41,417 bases of DNA from a virus, in the IMG/VR virus record IMGVR_UViG_3300013765_000001, positions 1 through 41,417 of that record. One strand, given 5' to 3'. Shown here piece by piece: positions 22,989 through 30,972 of the stretch. A program made the translations under genes and the position numbers. Positions within the stretch are counted from its first letter, which is position 1, and each line of letters starts with the position of its first letter. A model generated the notes under the pieces. The model saw nothing but the letters and a program-made list of their open reading frames with translations. It made no database searches and was not told the origin of the DNA.

Positions 22989-23440
22989 TCGTGCGTGGTA
23001 GACCTGAGGGGTGAGGCCTCGGGCTGGGGTGAGGGATTTTCTAATTCGGCGCGGCGTCGAATCTCTGCGCGACGTGCGAGGCGGTTCTGGCGAGAATTGC
23101 CAAGCGGCAGCGCTGCTAATTCATTTGCCGGTTTTGCTACCTGTGGCTGGCGCGGTCTGCTCTGCGGGTGCGCAGGCTTGTAAAGCGAATCTTCGTAGCG
23201 GTTGAGCATGTCCTCGCGCAGCTCGCGTTGGTTCATTGGGCGTGTGGCCGGTTTGAACTTTCGGCGCTCGAGCGCTGCTTCCTGACGCCTACCTTTGCGG
23301 TTCATCATCGGCAGCTCGCCGATCAGCGTGCCATCGCGATGCGTGACGCGCTCAACGTGAGTGAAGTGCTCGGCAACCTGGCTTTCAAGCTTTTCGAAGC
23401 TGAGCGGCGCGGGTTTCAGTTGATGACTGGTCGGTGTCAC
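22985..23440 (-). CDS. Hypothetical basic protein in the tail completion cluster
   Basis: The 151-residue protein is strongly basic and low in hydrophobic residues (ALERRKFKPATRP, RLARRAEIRRRAELE), with Pro-rich segments (KPAHPQSRPRQPQVAKP). It is probably disordered in large part. Overlaps with both neighbours by 4 bases place it firmly in the operon. No family recognised; it is extra compared with the usual head-tail order at this place. Confidence 0.55.
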   Translation of the reverse strand: MTPTSHQLKPAPLSFEKLESQVAEHFTHVERVTHRDGTLIGELPMMNRKGRRQEAALERRKFKPATRPMNQRELREDMLNRYEDSLYKPAHPQSRPRQPQVAKPANELAALPLGNSRQNRLARRAEIRRRAELENPSPQPEASPLRSTTHE

Positions 23441-23817
23441 GTCAGGTTTCTCAGACTCTCTTCAAATTCTTGTTTGAGTGATTCAGCGGCAGGAACCATG
23501 AAAGGGCGGGGTGCAATCGTGGGGGTGCCATATTCGAGGTCGGGACCATATTCAGCGCCAACGCCGATGCCGCCTTTGAGGTCAGTGTCCATGTAGGCCT
23601 GCACTGAGCCGGCCAGGATGCCGTGATCGATTGCCGGCGCTTCGCCTGGCGCCGATGCTTGGTGGGCGCCATAGACAGCGCCATGCTTCGGTTCAGCGAA
23701 TGAGGTTTTAATGCGCGTCTCGATCTCAGCCACGGTCTTGCGCACAACTGCGCTGGCTCGCGAGCGGATATTGCTCGTGATGCGCGGCAGATTGTTGGTG
23801 AATTGAACGTTACTCAT
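23437..23817 (-). CDS. HK97-gp10-like head-tail / tail component
   Basis: The 126-residue protein has a helical N-terminus (RASAVVRKTVAEIETRI) and the characteristic PGEAPAIDHGILAGSVQAYM - GVGAEYGPDLEYGTPTIAPRPFMVPA pattern of HK97 gp10 family proteins, which help join tail to head. It overlaps the preceding adaptor gene by 4 bases. Confidence 0.8.
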   Translation of the reverse strand: MSNVQFTNNLPRITSNIRSRASAVVRKTVAEIETRIKTSFAEPKHGAVYGAHQASAPGEAPAIDHGILAGSVQAYMDTDLKGGIGVGAEYGPDLEYGTPTIAPRPFMVPAAESLKQEFEESLRNLT

Positions 23818-24188
23818 GCGCCTGCTCTATATGCCAAACAACGCAGCTGAATCAGCGTGCTGCGAGTTTCCACTTCGAGAACCTGGAAAACGCCCTCTGA
23901 AACAACCATCTGATCTTCTGTGCGGAGATCGGTATTCCAGGGGAAAAGAAATTCGGCCAGCTTCGACGGGTCCAATTCGTTCTGAACTTCGGAGTTCATC
24001 GCTCGCAGTCGCAGCTCAAGATCCAGCTTCCGGCACACGGTGGTGGCAACGGTTGTGTAAGTGGGCTTGTTGCCGCCTGTATCTGACTTCGCGACCGTGG
24101 GCCGCTTGATAACTACTGAATCGGTCATCAACGACTCTGCAGCGGTGCGAGCTGTGGCGAGGTCTGCTGCTGAAACGGGGTTGGCCAT
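23814..24188 (-). CDS. Head closure / head-tail adaptor protein
   Basis: The 124-residue protein shows a helix followed by MTDSVVIKRPTVAKSDTGGNKPTYTTVATTVCRK and a run of strands, the layout of small head-closure proteins (for example SPP1 gp16 or DUF6093 type). The place between the connector (24192) and the gp10-like gene supports that. Family assignment is by pattern and position. Confidence 0.65.
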   Translation of the reverse strand: MANPVSAADLATARTAAESLMTDSVVIKRPTVAKSDTGGNKPTYTTVATTVCRKLDLELRLRAMNSEVQNELDPSKLAEFLFPWNTDLRTEDQMVVSEGVFQVLEVETRSTLIQLRCLAYRAGA

Positions 24189-24191
24189 TTT

Positions 24192-24776
24192 CTACCAGGG
24201 CATGCTGTTGCTGTCGGCGTCAGTGATGTGGCCTGACTCAACGCACATCTGCATCGTGTAGAGATCGCGCAGGTCTTTGAGCGATGAAAGCAGATCCTCG
24301 GACCAGCGGAAGCCCTGGCCATTGTCGGAAATCGAAACGAGTTGCCGGTTCGCGCGAATCTTGGCAAACCACAGCTCAATCAGATCAACAGCGGCGGCGT
24401 AGAAGTCGTAGGCCCAGCAGACGATCATCACCGGCCACTTGGGCTGTGAGTTGAAAACCCAGCGGCCATTGACCAAGTCCTCGCCGGTGCTAGTCACGAG
24501 ATCGGTCTTGATGCTGGTGAAAGTGTTGTCAACCAGGTCGTAAATGTCGCCGGCTTCAATCATGCGCGGGTAAAGATTCTCAAATTCAAAGATCTTGTAG
24601 ATCACCGCGCTTTGGGGTGCGCGAGTCACAAGCGGGCAGAGCTGCTCGTAGCGAAACTCGATCCGGTGCCGGTCAAGAAAGCCCTGCACTTGATCGTCTG
24701 AGAAGTCGCTGATTGCTGCATTGGTCAGCTCACGCACTTTCGTGATGAGCGGAGCCATGGTTGTGCGGGCTGACAT
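24192..24776 (-). CDS. Head-tail connector (adaptor) protein
   Basis: The 194-residue protein is mostly helical: LITKVRELTNAAISDFSDDQVQGFLDRHR at the N-terminus and a long C-terminal amphipathic part (WAYDFYAAAVDLIELWFAKI). The SDDQVQGFLD motif is typical of gp6/gp15-type adaptors that sit under the portal. It precedes the head-closure gene by three bases. Confidence 0.65.
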   Translation of the reverse strand: MSARTTMAPLITKVRELTNAAISDFSDDQVQGFLDRHRIEFRYEQLCPLVTRAPQSAVIYKIFEFENLYPRMIEAGDIYDLVDNTFTSIKTDLVTSTGEDLVNGRWVFNSQPKWPVMIVCWAYDFYAAAVDLIELWFAKIRANRQLVSISDNGQGFRWSEDLLSSLKDLRDLYTMQMCVESGHITDADSNSMPW

Positions 24777-24782
24777 TGTTTA

Positions 24783-24830
24783 AGAAAAAGAAGGCTGTGA
24801 GCGGCGCACGTTGAAATGCACCGCCCACAG
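24783..24830 (-). terminator. Terminator-like hairpin after the decoration gene
   Basis: On the - strand CTGTGGGCGG (24830-24821) pairs with CCGCTCACAG (24804-24795) over 10 bp with one G-T pair, followed by a T-rich tract (CTTCTTTTTCTTA). It follows the capsid-decoration genes and precedes the connector genes, so partial termination here would lower connector expression relative to capsid. Effect is inferred. Confidence 0.6.
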
Positions 24831-24843
24831 GCGGGGGAACGGC

Positions 24844-25230
24844 TTAGACGGTGGCGGGCAGGCGATACGCGCGCACTGTGGCGTTGGTGCTGCCTGAGGC
24901 GTGCGCAAACTGCACATCGATCGAGCCGTCTGCTTTCATGAAGCGGCCTGCTTCGAAAGGTCCGATGATGCGCTTGTCGGTTGCGGTTCCGGTGGCTGCC
25001 AAAGCAACTGCCAGATCCTGGGGAATCATCGCCTGGGAACCGGTGCCGGCCAAAAAGGTGACCGTCAGAGCAGTTGCCGCCAGGTTGATGATTTCGAAGA
25101 TCAGGCGGTCGGTCTTGCCGGCCGAGACGCAGTTCACCGTGCCATCGGTATCAATTGCTTGAGTCGCGGGCTGAGTGAGAGCTGCGTTTTTCACGAGGTC
25201 AGTGATTGTTAGTGAAGCTGGATTTGCCAT
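24844..25230 (-). CDS. Capsid decoration-like protein
   Basis: The 128-residue beta-rich protein (LTITDLVKNAALTQPATQAIDTDGTVN, RLIFEIINLAATALTVTFLAG, GRFMKADGSIDVQFAHASG) lies directly after the major capsid gene and has the size and composition of capsid surface or decoration proteins. No catalytic motif is present. A short head-fibre role is possible. Identity rests on position and beta-rich composition. Confidence 0.55.
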   Translation of the reverse strand: MANPASLTITDLVKNAALTQPATQAIDTDGTVNCVSAGKTDRLIFEIINLAATALTVTFLAGTGSQAMIPQDLAVALAATGTATDKRIIGPFEAGRFMKADGSIDVQFAHASGSTNATVRAYRLPATV

Positions 25231-25259
25231 TTTTCTTTTCTCCGTAAAGTGAGCGCTTG

Positions 25260-25310
25260 CAGGGGCCGGTTGTCCGTCCGATTACCAGTCAAAAGGAGAG
25301 CCGGCCCTGT
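25260..25310 (-). other. Long inverted repeat between capsid and decoration genes
   Basis: CAGGGGCCGG (25260-25269) and CCGGCCCTGT (25301-25310) can pair except for one bulged G, with a 31-base loop. No T tract follows on either strand. Placement between two abundant-protein genes suggests an mRNA processing or stability element. Confidence 0.45.
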
Positions 25311-25341
25311 GCTTGCGCCAGTGTGCTGGAATAGCCAGTCA

Positions 25342-26199
25342 CTAGGTCTTGTTGAAGGTGCCCACGGCGATTGCCTGGTTGCGCACCAGTTTCGCGCCAT
25401 AGAGGTGCAGGCCCTTGACGGCATCAGCAAAGCGGCGCTCGGGCCGGTATGCCTCAACCTTGCTGACCTGTTCGGCAAAGCTGATGGCCATTGGGTGGCC
25501 AGCGATGACGCGATACTTGGCGCCCGCGCCGTCGTTCGGCACGTTGTTCGATTGCATCACGCTGAAACCAGCGGCCTCACCGATCTGGCCATTGCGCAGC
25601 ACTTGATCAGTTGCCACGGTACCGGCCCTGACGAACCGATCGTCTTTGAGCAGCCGTCCGTAAAACCAGGGTGGAACGATGGCCCAGCGCCCTTGCGTGG
25701 GAATGTTGGATTGAGTCAGCAGGACGCCCAAGTCAACCAGCGCTTCGTAAGCCGCAGCGGCCGTGGCAATCGAAGTGGGTGAGCCGGTGGTACCAAGCAG
25801 ATTGGCAGCAAGCGCCTCAGTGTAGAGGCCGGCGATGTACTGGTCAGTCTGGTCAGCAAGCGCATAAGCGGCTTCGACCATGGCCTGATCCATGACGGCC
25901 GGTGTGCCTTGCACGCGGTCAACGTCATCAACCTGGAAGTTGAAATACTTGGCTTTTTCGATGACCAGCACTTGCTGCGCATCGTTCAGCGCTTCGGGCG
26001 CAGTGAGGTCGGTGTTTTTGCTGTGGTCAGAGACAGTCACCGCTCCGATCGAACTGATCTTGACGGTGTTGCCTTTTTCTTTGATCTCGCCTTCATAGTC
26101 GCGATTGACGATGCCGGTTTGACCATAGACCAGGCTTTTCTTGAGACTGGCCAGCAAACGCGCAGACCAGATCTGTGGAATAAAATTGTCGATTGCCAT
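25342..26199 (-). CDS. Major capsid protein, HK97 fold
   Basis: The 285-residue protein starts MAIDNFIPQIWSARLLASLKK and contains NRDYEGEIKEKGNTVKIS, FNFQVDDVDRVQ, RWAIVPPWFYGRLLKDDRF and FAEQVSKVEAYRPERRFADAVKGLHLYGAKLVR, the conserved course of a widespread group of HK97-fold coat proteins (N-arm, E-loop, P-domain, A-domain). No prohead protease is seen beside it; a separate scaffold gene precedes it. Length is normal for the group. RBS GGAG lies upstream. Confidence 0.85.
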   Translation of the reverse strand: MAIDNFIPQIWSARLLASLKKSLVYGQTGIVNRDYEGEIKEKGNTVKISSIGAVTVSDHSKNTDLTAPEALNDAQQVLVIEKAKYFNFQVDDVDRVQGTPAVMDQAMVEAAYALADQTDQYIAGLYTEALAANLLGTTGSPTSIATAAAAYEALVDLGVLLTQSNIPTQGRWAIVPPWFYGRLLKDDRFVRAGTVATDQVLRNGQIGEAAGFSVMQSNNVPNDGAGAKYRVIAGHPMAISFAEQVSKVEAYRPERRFADAVKGLHLYGAKLVRNQAIAVGTFNKT

Positions 26200-26246
26200 T
26201 GGTGGGCTCCATTAGCGCACTGCCATGGGGCCTCGAGGGGAATGCT

Positions 26247-26876
26247 TTAAGGTGTGATGCCAGTCTTGCTGGCTGTCATCACCTGCTGCACCTCGGCCCA
26301 GCGTGCGTTGATTTCATCGGGCGTCATCTTTTGGACCATTTCCATGGTGAGCCCTGATGCTGATTTTAGCGGGTTACCTGCGGGCGTGTTTGGCAGAGCG
26401 ACTTGCCCTTTCAACCAGGGACGTGCAGCCAACATGAGGCTCAACTGCGTTTCGATCTGGTCGCTGGGTGTGCCGACCGGCAACAGCATTGCTGCTGCTT
26501 CCGGATCCACTATTCCCAGTTTGGTGGCTGCCACCTGCACCTGGAACAAGCGATTCTGCGCAGTCAAAGTTTCGTTGGATTCCTTGAGTTTCTGCGCTTC
26601 GGTCTTGTCCTTGTCCTCAATTGCTTTGAGGGCGGTGCGGTATTTGGCCGCTTCTGCGTTCGCCGCGTTTGTGATTTGTTGCAGCTGCGCAACGTCAGTG
26701 ACCTGAGTGCCCGCCTGGGGCGCTGCTGGTGTGGCTGGTGTTGCTGGCTTTGCGGGGTCACCTGCCGCCTGGGCTGGTGCTGGTGCAGCGGGAGCTGCGG
26801 GAGTCGGTGTGGGCGCCTGGCCCGCGGGTGCTGCTGGTGCCTGACCGGCAGGATCCGCTGTGTTCGGTGTAGTCAT
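26247..26876 (-). CDS. Capsid scaffolding protein
   Basis: The 209-residue protein has an Ala/Pro/Gln low-complexity N-terminus (about 1-55), a coiled-coil-like helix (about 60-115: ANAEAAKYRTALKAIEDKDKTEAQKLKE), and a C-terminal helical part (LTMEMVQKMTPDEINARWAEV) that would bind the coat. This order and the place just before the major capsid gene are diagnostic of scaffold proteins. Family exactness is not claimed. Confidence 0.75.
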   Translation of the reverse strand: MTTPNTADPAGQAPAAPAGQAPTPTPAAPAAPAPAQAAGDPAKPATPATPAAPQAGTQVTDVAQLQQITNAANAEAAKYRTALKAIEDKDKTEAQKLKESNETLTAQNRLFQVQVAATKLGIVDPEAAAMLLPVGTPSDQIETQLSLMLAARPWLKGQVALPNTPAGNPLKSASGLTMEMVQKMTPDEINARWAEVQQVMTASKTGITP

Positions 26877-26916
26877 AAAATTCGGGTGGGAATCAAATTC
26901 GTTTTGAAAAGGGGGT

Positions 26917-26942
26917 GGGCGCTGGATGAACGGCCAGCGCCC
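26917..26942. other. Hairpin between scaffold gene and + strand cassette
   Basis: GGGCGCTGG and CCAGCGCCC form a perfect 9-bp stem with loop ATGAACGG; TTTCTC follows on the + strand. It lies in the 298-base gap (26877-27174) between the scaffold gene and the + strand cargo genes. The rest of the gap holds the cargo promoter and another weaker GC-rich dyad (about 26958-26990); I see no gene in it. Confidence 0.55.
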
Positions 26943-27069
26943 TTTCTCGAAGGAGCAACAGGCCCTGCGCGGTGGGCCCGGGTGTTGCGGCGAGGATTAT
27001 GCAACCACCTTTGCCCTGTCAGCGCGATGACGGCCAGCCGCGCAACAGAGTGTCAGACGGGAAAAACTG

Positions 27070-27098
27070 TTGACGCGGAATTACCAGTCACGTATTAG
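27070..27098 (+). promoter_or_regulatory. Sigma-70-type promoter of the cargo gene
   Basis: TTGACG (27070-27075), a 17-bp spacer and TATTAG (27093-27098) match the consensus well. It reads rightward, against the late operon, about 75 bases before the ATG of the 121-residue protein gene. Confidence 0.65.
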
Positions 27099-27174
27099 CT
27101 ATAGCAAACACGGACGTTTCTCTTTTGGGGCCTGCGAAGGCTCTCAAACTTCAATCCAACTTGTGAGGTAACTC

Positions 27175-27540
27175 ATGGATCCAAATAACGCGGCCAATCA
27201 GTCGCAAACTGGTATCGCAAATCTGGTCAGCGTGTTAGTCACGCCTGAGCAGATCAAAAATGGCGCTTTCCTGCTCAGCCGGCTCAATTCGGAAACGCAC
27301 GCGCTGACTGAGATCAAAGTCGTAAACAACCGGGGCAACGTGCCACCAAGCACGCAGCACTCGGAATACAAGCTCATCGGCATGGGTGAAGGCGTGCCAG
27401 GCGCGCCGCTGGATGATCTTATTGACGATTACTGCACGGGCTGGGATGGGGTGACGCCCATCACGCTCTACTTCAACCGCGCTGATGCGGTCTTTGCTCG
27501 CTACGAGCTGGGGGCAATCGCAGCAGCCACGGGCCGGTAA
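27175..27540 (+). CDS. Cargo (moron) protein, unknown (121 aa)
   Basis: It is oriented opposite to the surrounding late operon and has its own promoter (27070-27098), a GAGGT ribosome-binding site and a strong terminator downstream (27594-27633): the textbook form of a moron. The product is soluble with an N-terminal Asn/Gln-rich tail, LVTPEQIKNGAFLLSRLNSET, and HSEYKLIGMGEG, then LYFNRADAVFARYELG. No family recognised. Expression from a prophage is expected, so superinfection or host-related roles are possible but unsupported. Confidence 0.6.
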   Translation: MDPNNAANQSQTGIANLVSVLVTPEQIKNGAFLLSRLNSETHALTEIKVVNNRGNVPPSTQHSEYKLIGMGEGVPGAPLDDLIDDYCTGWDGVTPITLYFNRADAVFARYELGAIAAATGR

Positions 27541-27593
27541 AGGTTCTTTGCGCGGGGGTGCTGCGCTTGCTGGCATCCTAAATTGAAACTTCG

Positions 27594-27633
27594 CAGGTCT
27601 GTCGGAAAGCACACGCGCCGACAGGCCTGTTTT
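27594..27633 (+). terminator. Rho-independent terminator of the cargo gene
   Basis: CAGGTCTGTCGG (27594-27605) pairs with CCGACAGGCCTG (27618-27629), a 12-bp stem with one T-G pair and a 12-base loop, directly followed by TTTT on the + strand. On the other strand no T tract follows, so it should not stop the late operon. Confidence 0.85.
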
Positions 27634-27652
27634 GCAAAAACGGGGATAGAAA

Positions 27653-27910
27653 ATGTCCTTTTCAGTTTACTTAATTGGCAAGCCGGAAGCGATCAAGCGC
27701 AAGCTGATGGAAACCAGCGCGGCGCTGACCGATCAAAGCAAAGCGGAGTTCGACGCGGTAAAGCCTGCGTTGGAAACGATCTTGGATCAACAGGTCGGCA
27801 ACGGCATCATACAACTCAGTGCCAACGGCCATGCGAGCTTCGCAGACGGCGCGAAGACCTATGGGAATTGCAGCGTCGAAGTGAAAGCGCTCGGACAGTT
27901 GGCCGAGTAA
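27653..27910 (+). CDS. Small phage protein, second cargo gene (85 aa)
   Basis: ATG 27653 lies 20 bases after the terminator, with a GGGG-type RBS. The product (MSFSVYLIGKPEAIKRKLMET, SKAEFDAVKPALETILDQ, IQLSANGHASFADGAKTYGNCSVEVKAL) is an alpha-beta protein of a kind I have seen as a small hypothetical in other phages. It ends two bases before the stop of the MuF-type gene on the other strand. No separate promoter is evident; it may depend on readthrough of the terminator. Confidence 0.6.
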   Translation: MSFSVYLIGKPEAIKRKLMETSAALTDQSKAEFDAVKPALETILDQQVGNGIIQLSANGHASFADGAKTYGNCSVEVKALGQLAE

Positions 27911-28972
27911 CTAAGCAGCGCGACGTGCCTGCTTGATGCTTGACCGCTTCGGCAACCGCGGCAGATTTTGCCCTCGAGGATCTGCCAGCGCATCTTTCAG
28001 CGAACGTGTTTGCAGGCTCATGCCCCAGCGCCGGCTGGTTGATGCGCCCACCAGATCCTGCAACGTAATCCTGCCTGCTTTATAAGCTTCAAACTTCAAG
28101 GGCCCGAGCACTTCTTGCTGCTGCGCCTCTGGCAACGCCGCAAACCGCTCTGGGCCTGTTTTCGTGGGCTGGCTCATGTCTGTAATCGGCACCGGTGTGC
28201 ACCGGCAGCCAGGGTGACTGCTGAATTGTTCGTCAACCGAATGCTCGCTGCCGTTCATGGCCCAACAAACCTCGCAGGTGCGCAAGCTCAGCGAAGCAAC
28301 CCAGCGCCAGCCATTCACGACGTCAGCATTGCTTTCGTAAAACCGCTGCGACGATTCGCGATATGCGCGCAGAGTTTCGGTGCGGGCAATCAGTAGCGCG
28401 CGCGCCATGTTGCCGCCAAGCGAGTCATAAACTTCGCGAGCAATTGCCTCGGCGCCGGCGCCGCGCACAATCCCACTGAAAAGAGCTTGCTTGACCGCAT
28501 CGGCTGCGCCTGGCGCAAGATTCGCGAGCAGGTCAGACAATGGGCTGCCATCAGCAGCAAAGCCCACCAGATCAGTTGCAGCTTGCGCGGGGAGTTTCGC
28601 AAAGCCACCGCTGAGTGTTGTGCCCTGACTTCCGAGAATGAAAAGCGTCTCAGCATGGTCGAGGCCCATTTGGGCTGCTTCACGCTGCATTGCTTCAATT
28701 GTTGTGTTGGCGTGGCCCGCAAAGCCGATGATCTCGTTTTGCACCTGGCGCAAGAGGCTCGCGAGTCGCTGCTGTTGATAGAGCCACGAAGGACTGATGC
28801 GCTCGCCAGCGGCCCTGGCCTGCTCGATCTTCTGACCGAGCTGCAGGATCTGCTGCCGAATGCGCCGCGCTGTAATGACGTATGCGCCGGTCAACTGACG
28901 CGCAGCCAGAGCATCACGCGCGAGCAGTGCGCTGCGAAACTGATTGGTTGCGGTGTAGAGCTGCGATGACAT
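27911..28972 (-). CDS. MuF-type minor head protein
   Basis: The 353-residue protein is helical at first (about 1-110) and then has the phage head morphogenesis signature: RTETLRAYRESSQRFYE (about 196-212), CEVCWAMNGSEH and HPGCRCTPVP (about 234-262), where Cys/His residues probably bind a metal. Such SPP1 gp7/MuF proteins join portal and prohead and enter with the DNA. It is separated from the scaffold gene by the + strand cargo genes, instead of being adjacent as usual. Confidence 0.8.
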   Translation of the reverse strand: MSSQLYTATNQFRSALLARDALAARQLTGAYVITARRIRQQILQLGQKIEQARAAGERISPSWLYQQQRLASLLRQVQNEIIGFAGHANTTIEAMQREAAQMGLDHAETLFILGSQGTTLSGGFAKLPAQAATDLVGFAADGSPLSDLLANLAPGAADAVKQALFSGIVRGAGAEAIAREVYDSLGGNMARALLIARTETLRAYRESSQRFYESNADVVNGWRWVASLSLRTCEVCWAMNGSEHSVDEQFSSHPGCRCTPVPITDMSQPTKTGPERFAALPEAQQQEVLGPLKFEAYKAGRITLQDLVGASTSRRWGMSLQTRSLKDALADPRGQNLPRLPKRSSIKQARRAA

Positions 28973-29334
28973 TAGGCAAGGTTCTGCCAGATGCGCACTG
29001 AATCAAGCGAGGGTGACTCATCATCACGCGGAAATGTGGCCTTTGCGCCGCCGCTGAATGTTACTTCCCACTCGCAAGCGTAGAGTCCTGGGGTGTCCAC
29101 ATCAGCAGCCTGCCAGGTGTAAGTGACTTTGCCTTTGTTCGCCGACTGGTCTCCGTCGGGTGTGGCTGCAGCATCCACTTTGGCAGTGCCAAGGGCTGGG
29201 CTGCTGATGCCATCCCAGGCGCGCATGCGAAACCTGACAGTGGCGCCGGTGAGGCTGACCGGCCCGTTGGCATCAGACAAGACCACCGCAATTGCGATCG
29301 CCGTGTTGTCTTTCTTTGTATAAAAACAGCTCAT
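28972..29334 (-). CDS. BppU/Ig-like virion protein (120 aa)
   Basis: The short beta-rich protein begins MSCFYTKKDNTAIAI and continues LTGATVRFRMRAWDG, GKVTYTWQAADVDTPGLYACEWEVTF. This matches the small Ig-like domain found at the N-terminus of baseplate upper proteins and as a stand-alone structural protein in phages. It overlaps both neighbours by a few bases. Head or tail placement cannot be decided. Confidence 0.65.
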   Translation of the reverse strand: MSCFYTKKDNTAIAIAVVLSDANGPVSLTGATVRFRMRAWDGISSPALGTAKVDAAATPDGDQSANKGKVTYTWQAADVDTPGLYACEWEVTFSGGAKATFPRDDESPSLDSVRIWQNLA

Positions 29335-30896
29335 GTCGAAGTGACTCCATTGTTGACCAGCGAGGTTGAGTTGGTGCCGGTGACTGCGGCCACGCTGGTG
29401 GTGCCGTTGTTGACCAGAGTGGTGGTGAGGCCCGCGGTGCTGGGCTGAAGGCCAGCGTTACTCACCACGGGTGCAAACGTGATTGTCACCAGCACGGCCG
29501 GCAGCGGTTCGATGATCTGAACCAGTGTTGGCGCGTAGGTGACCAGGGCGAGATTGGCCACGCCTGGAATTACCACCACACCGGGTGAAGTGATTGAGAC
29601 GGTCGGCGCAAACGTGGCGATGGTGAGCGCAAGCGCTGCGGGTGTGACGGTCTGGACCAGTTGAGGGGCAAGGCCAGTAAGCGCCAGTGTGGCCGTCGTC
29701 GGCATGATCGTTTGCAGCAAGGTTGGCGCAAAGGTGGTTGTCACCAGAGCAGCGGTTGAGGGAGCAAGTGTATTTCCCGACAACACACTGGGTGCGAAAG
29801 TGGATGTAACTAGGACTGCGATGCCAGGGATGAGCACGGTCTTGAGAGTCGGGGCGAACGTGGTCAGGACTAGCGCCGCGGTTTGTGGCGTTAGGTTTTG
29901 AGCCAGGGCTGGCGCAAAGGTGGCCAGCGAAAGCGAAGCTGTTGCGGGAACCACGCCTCCAGCAGTTAGAGGCGCGAAGGTGACGATCGATAACGCCGCA
30001 GTGGTTGGCGTGAGGGCTTGGACCAGCACGGGAGCCAAACCAGTTAGAACCAACGCCGCGGTTGCGGGTGTGATTGCTTGTGTGAGCGTGGGCGCAAACG
30101 TGGTTAGCGAGAGTGTGGCGGTGGCTGGAATGATCGGCGCGGTTACAAGCACAGCCGGAGCAAACGTCGCGAGTGACAGGGCTAGTGTCCCAGGTGTCAG
30201 CGCTTGAAGCAGCGTGGGCGCGAATGTGGCAATGGTAAGCGCCAAGACGCCTGGAGTTACTATGTTGGCAAAAGAGATCGTGCGGCTGATTTCAAACCAG
30301 GGATTATTTGCCGCTGTATCAGTTTCGTTTTCTAAAAGATCTGAGGCGCTCGCCGATCCAAACGACATGGTGGCAGTGACGGTCGTGCCGCCTGTGGCAT
30401 CGACCTGGGCGCCCAACTCCACTACCAGAATATCACCCAGCACGGTGGTGTAGCCGGCCGTCAATGCGTCGGAGTTGGCGATGGTCTTATTGGTTAACGC
30501 AGTCGGCCACTCGGTGGTGTTTAGACCAACATGACCTAGCCCTAGCAACGTGGCTCGGAGAGTTGCTCCGTCCTGGGAATAAACCTTTACAGCGATCGGC
30601 GCACGGTTGACGTTATCGTTGATTGCCGACTCATTGCAGCGAGCCTGAGCCTTGATGGTGTCCGAAGTGGCAAAAGCAACGCCCGCGCTCATAGGCGCGC
30701 TAACAAATTGCCTGGCCAGGGCTGAGTCGTTGGCCGCGGCGCTTCCGTTGGCCCACATGGTGGTGCTGGTGATCGCCGAGGCGTCCTTGGTCGGAGACAT
30801 AGAACGGCGCAGGCCCTCAGTCGTGCGCGTCCACGCGGCAAAGCCTGGCGTCTGCGTCACTGTGCCTGTGGAAGATAGATAAAACCTGGTCGCCAC
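29331..30896 (-). CDS. Repetitive virion surface protein (TFAP repeats)
   Basis: The 521-residue protein has a beta-rich N-terminal domain (about 1-210) and then 13 recognisable repeats of 19-22 residues with the core TPxTAxLxLxTFAPTL (about 213-485), followed by a short Asn/Thr-rich end (LVNNGTTS, LVNNGVTS). Regular beta-strand repeats of this sort are found in phage fibres and capsid decoration. Upstream and downstream genes are also virion-type. Repeat number is a multiple of about 60 bp units and could change by recombination. Exact location in the virion is unknown. Confidence 0.6.
   Translation of the reverse strand: MATRFYLSSTGTVTQTPGFAAWTRTTEGLRRSMSPTKDASAITSTTMWANGSAAANDSALARQFVSAPMSAGVAFATSDTIKAQARCNESAINDNVNRAPIAVKVYSQDGATLRATLLGLGHVGLNTTEWPTALTNKTIANSDALTAGYTTVLGDILVVELGAQVDATGGTTVTATMSFGSASASDLLENETDTAANNPWFEISRTISFANIVTPGVLALTIATFAPTLLQALTPGTLALSLATFAPAVLVTAPIIPATATLSLTTFAPTLTQAITPATAALVLTGLAPVLVQALTPTTAALSIVTFAPLTAGGVVPATASLSLATFAPALAQNLTPQTAALVLTTFAPTLKTVLIPGIAVLVTSTFAPSVLSGNTLAPSTAALVTTTFAPTLLQTIMPTTATLALTGLAPQLVQTVTPAALALTIATFAPTVSITSPGVVVIPGVANLALVTYAPTLVQIIEPLPAVLVTITFAPVVSNAGLQPSTAGLTTTLVNNGTTSVAAVTGTNSTSLVNNGVTST
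29410..30260 (-). repeat. About 13 tandem 57-66-bp coding repeats
   Basis: The DNA codes for the TFAP repeat tract. Units are diverged, often keeping the stretch coding for TFAPTL and TPxTA, so the array is old compared with the 12-bp array at 4.6 kb. Boundaries are approximate. Confidence 0.75.
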
Positions 30897-30922
30897 TGGT
30901 GGCCCTCAAAAACAAAGGTGGG

Positions 30923-30945
30923 CCCAGCGGGGCAGGCCCGCTGGG
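30923..30945 (-). other. Intercistronic hairpin with T-rich follower
   Basis: CCCAGCGGG and CCCGCTGGG form a perfect 9-bp stem with a 5-base loop; on the - strand it is followed after five bases by TTTGTTTTTG. It lies between the 187-residue protein gene and the repetitive protein gene and could reduce transcription of the latter. Confidence 0.5.
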
Positions 30946-30972
30946 GTTGCACATTTTGTTGATTTCCGATTC

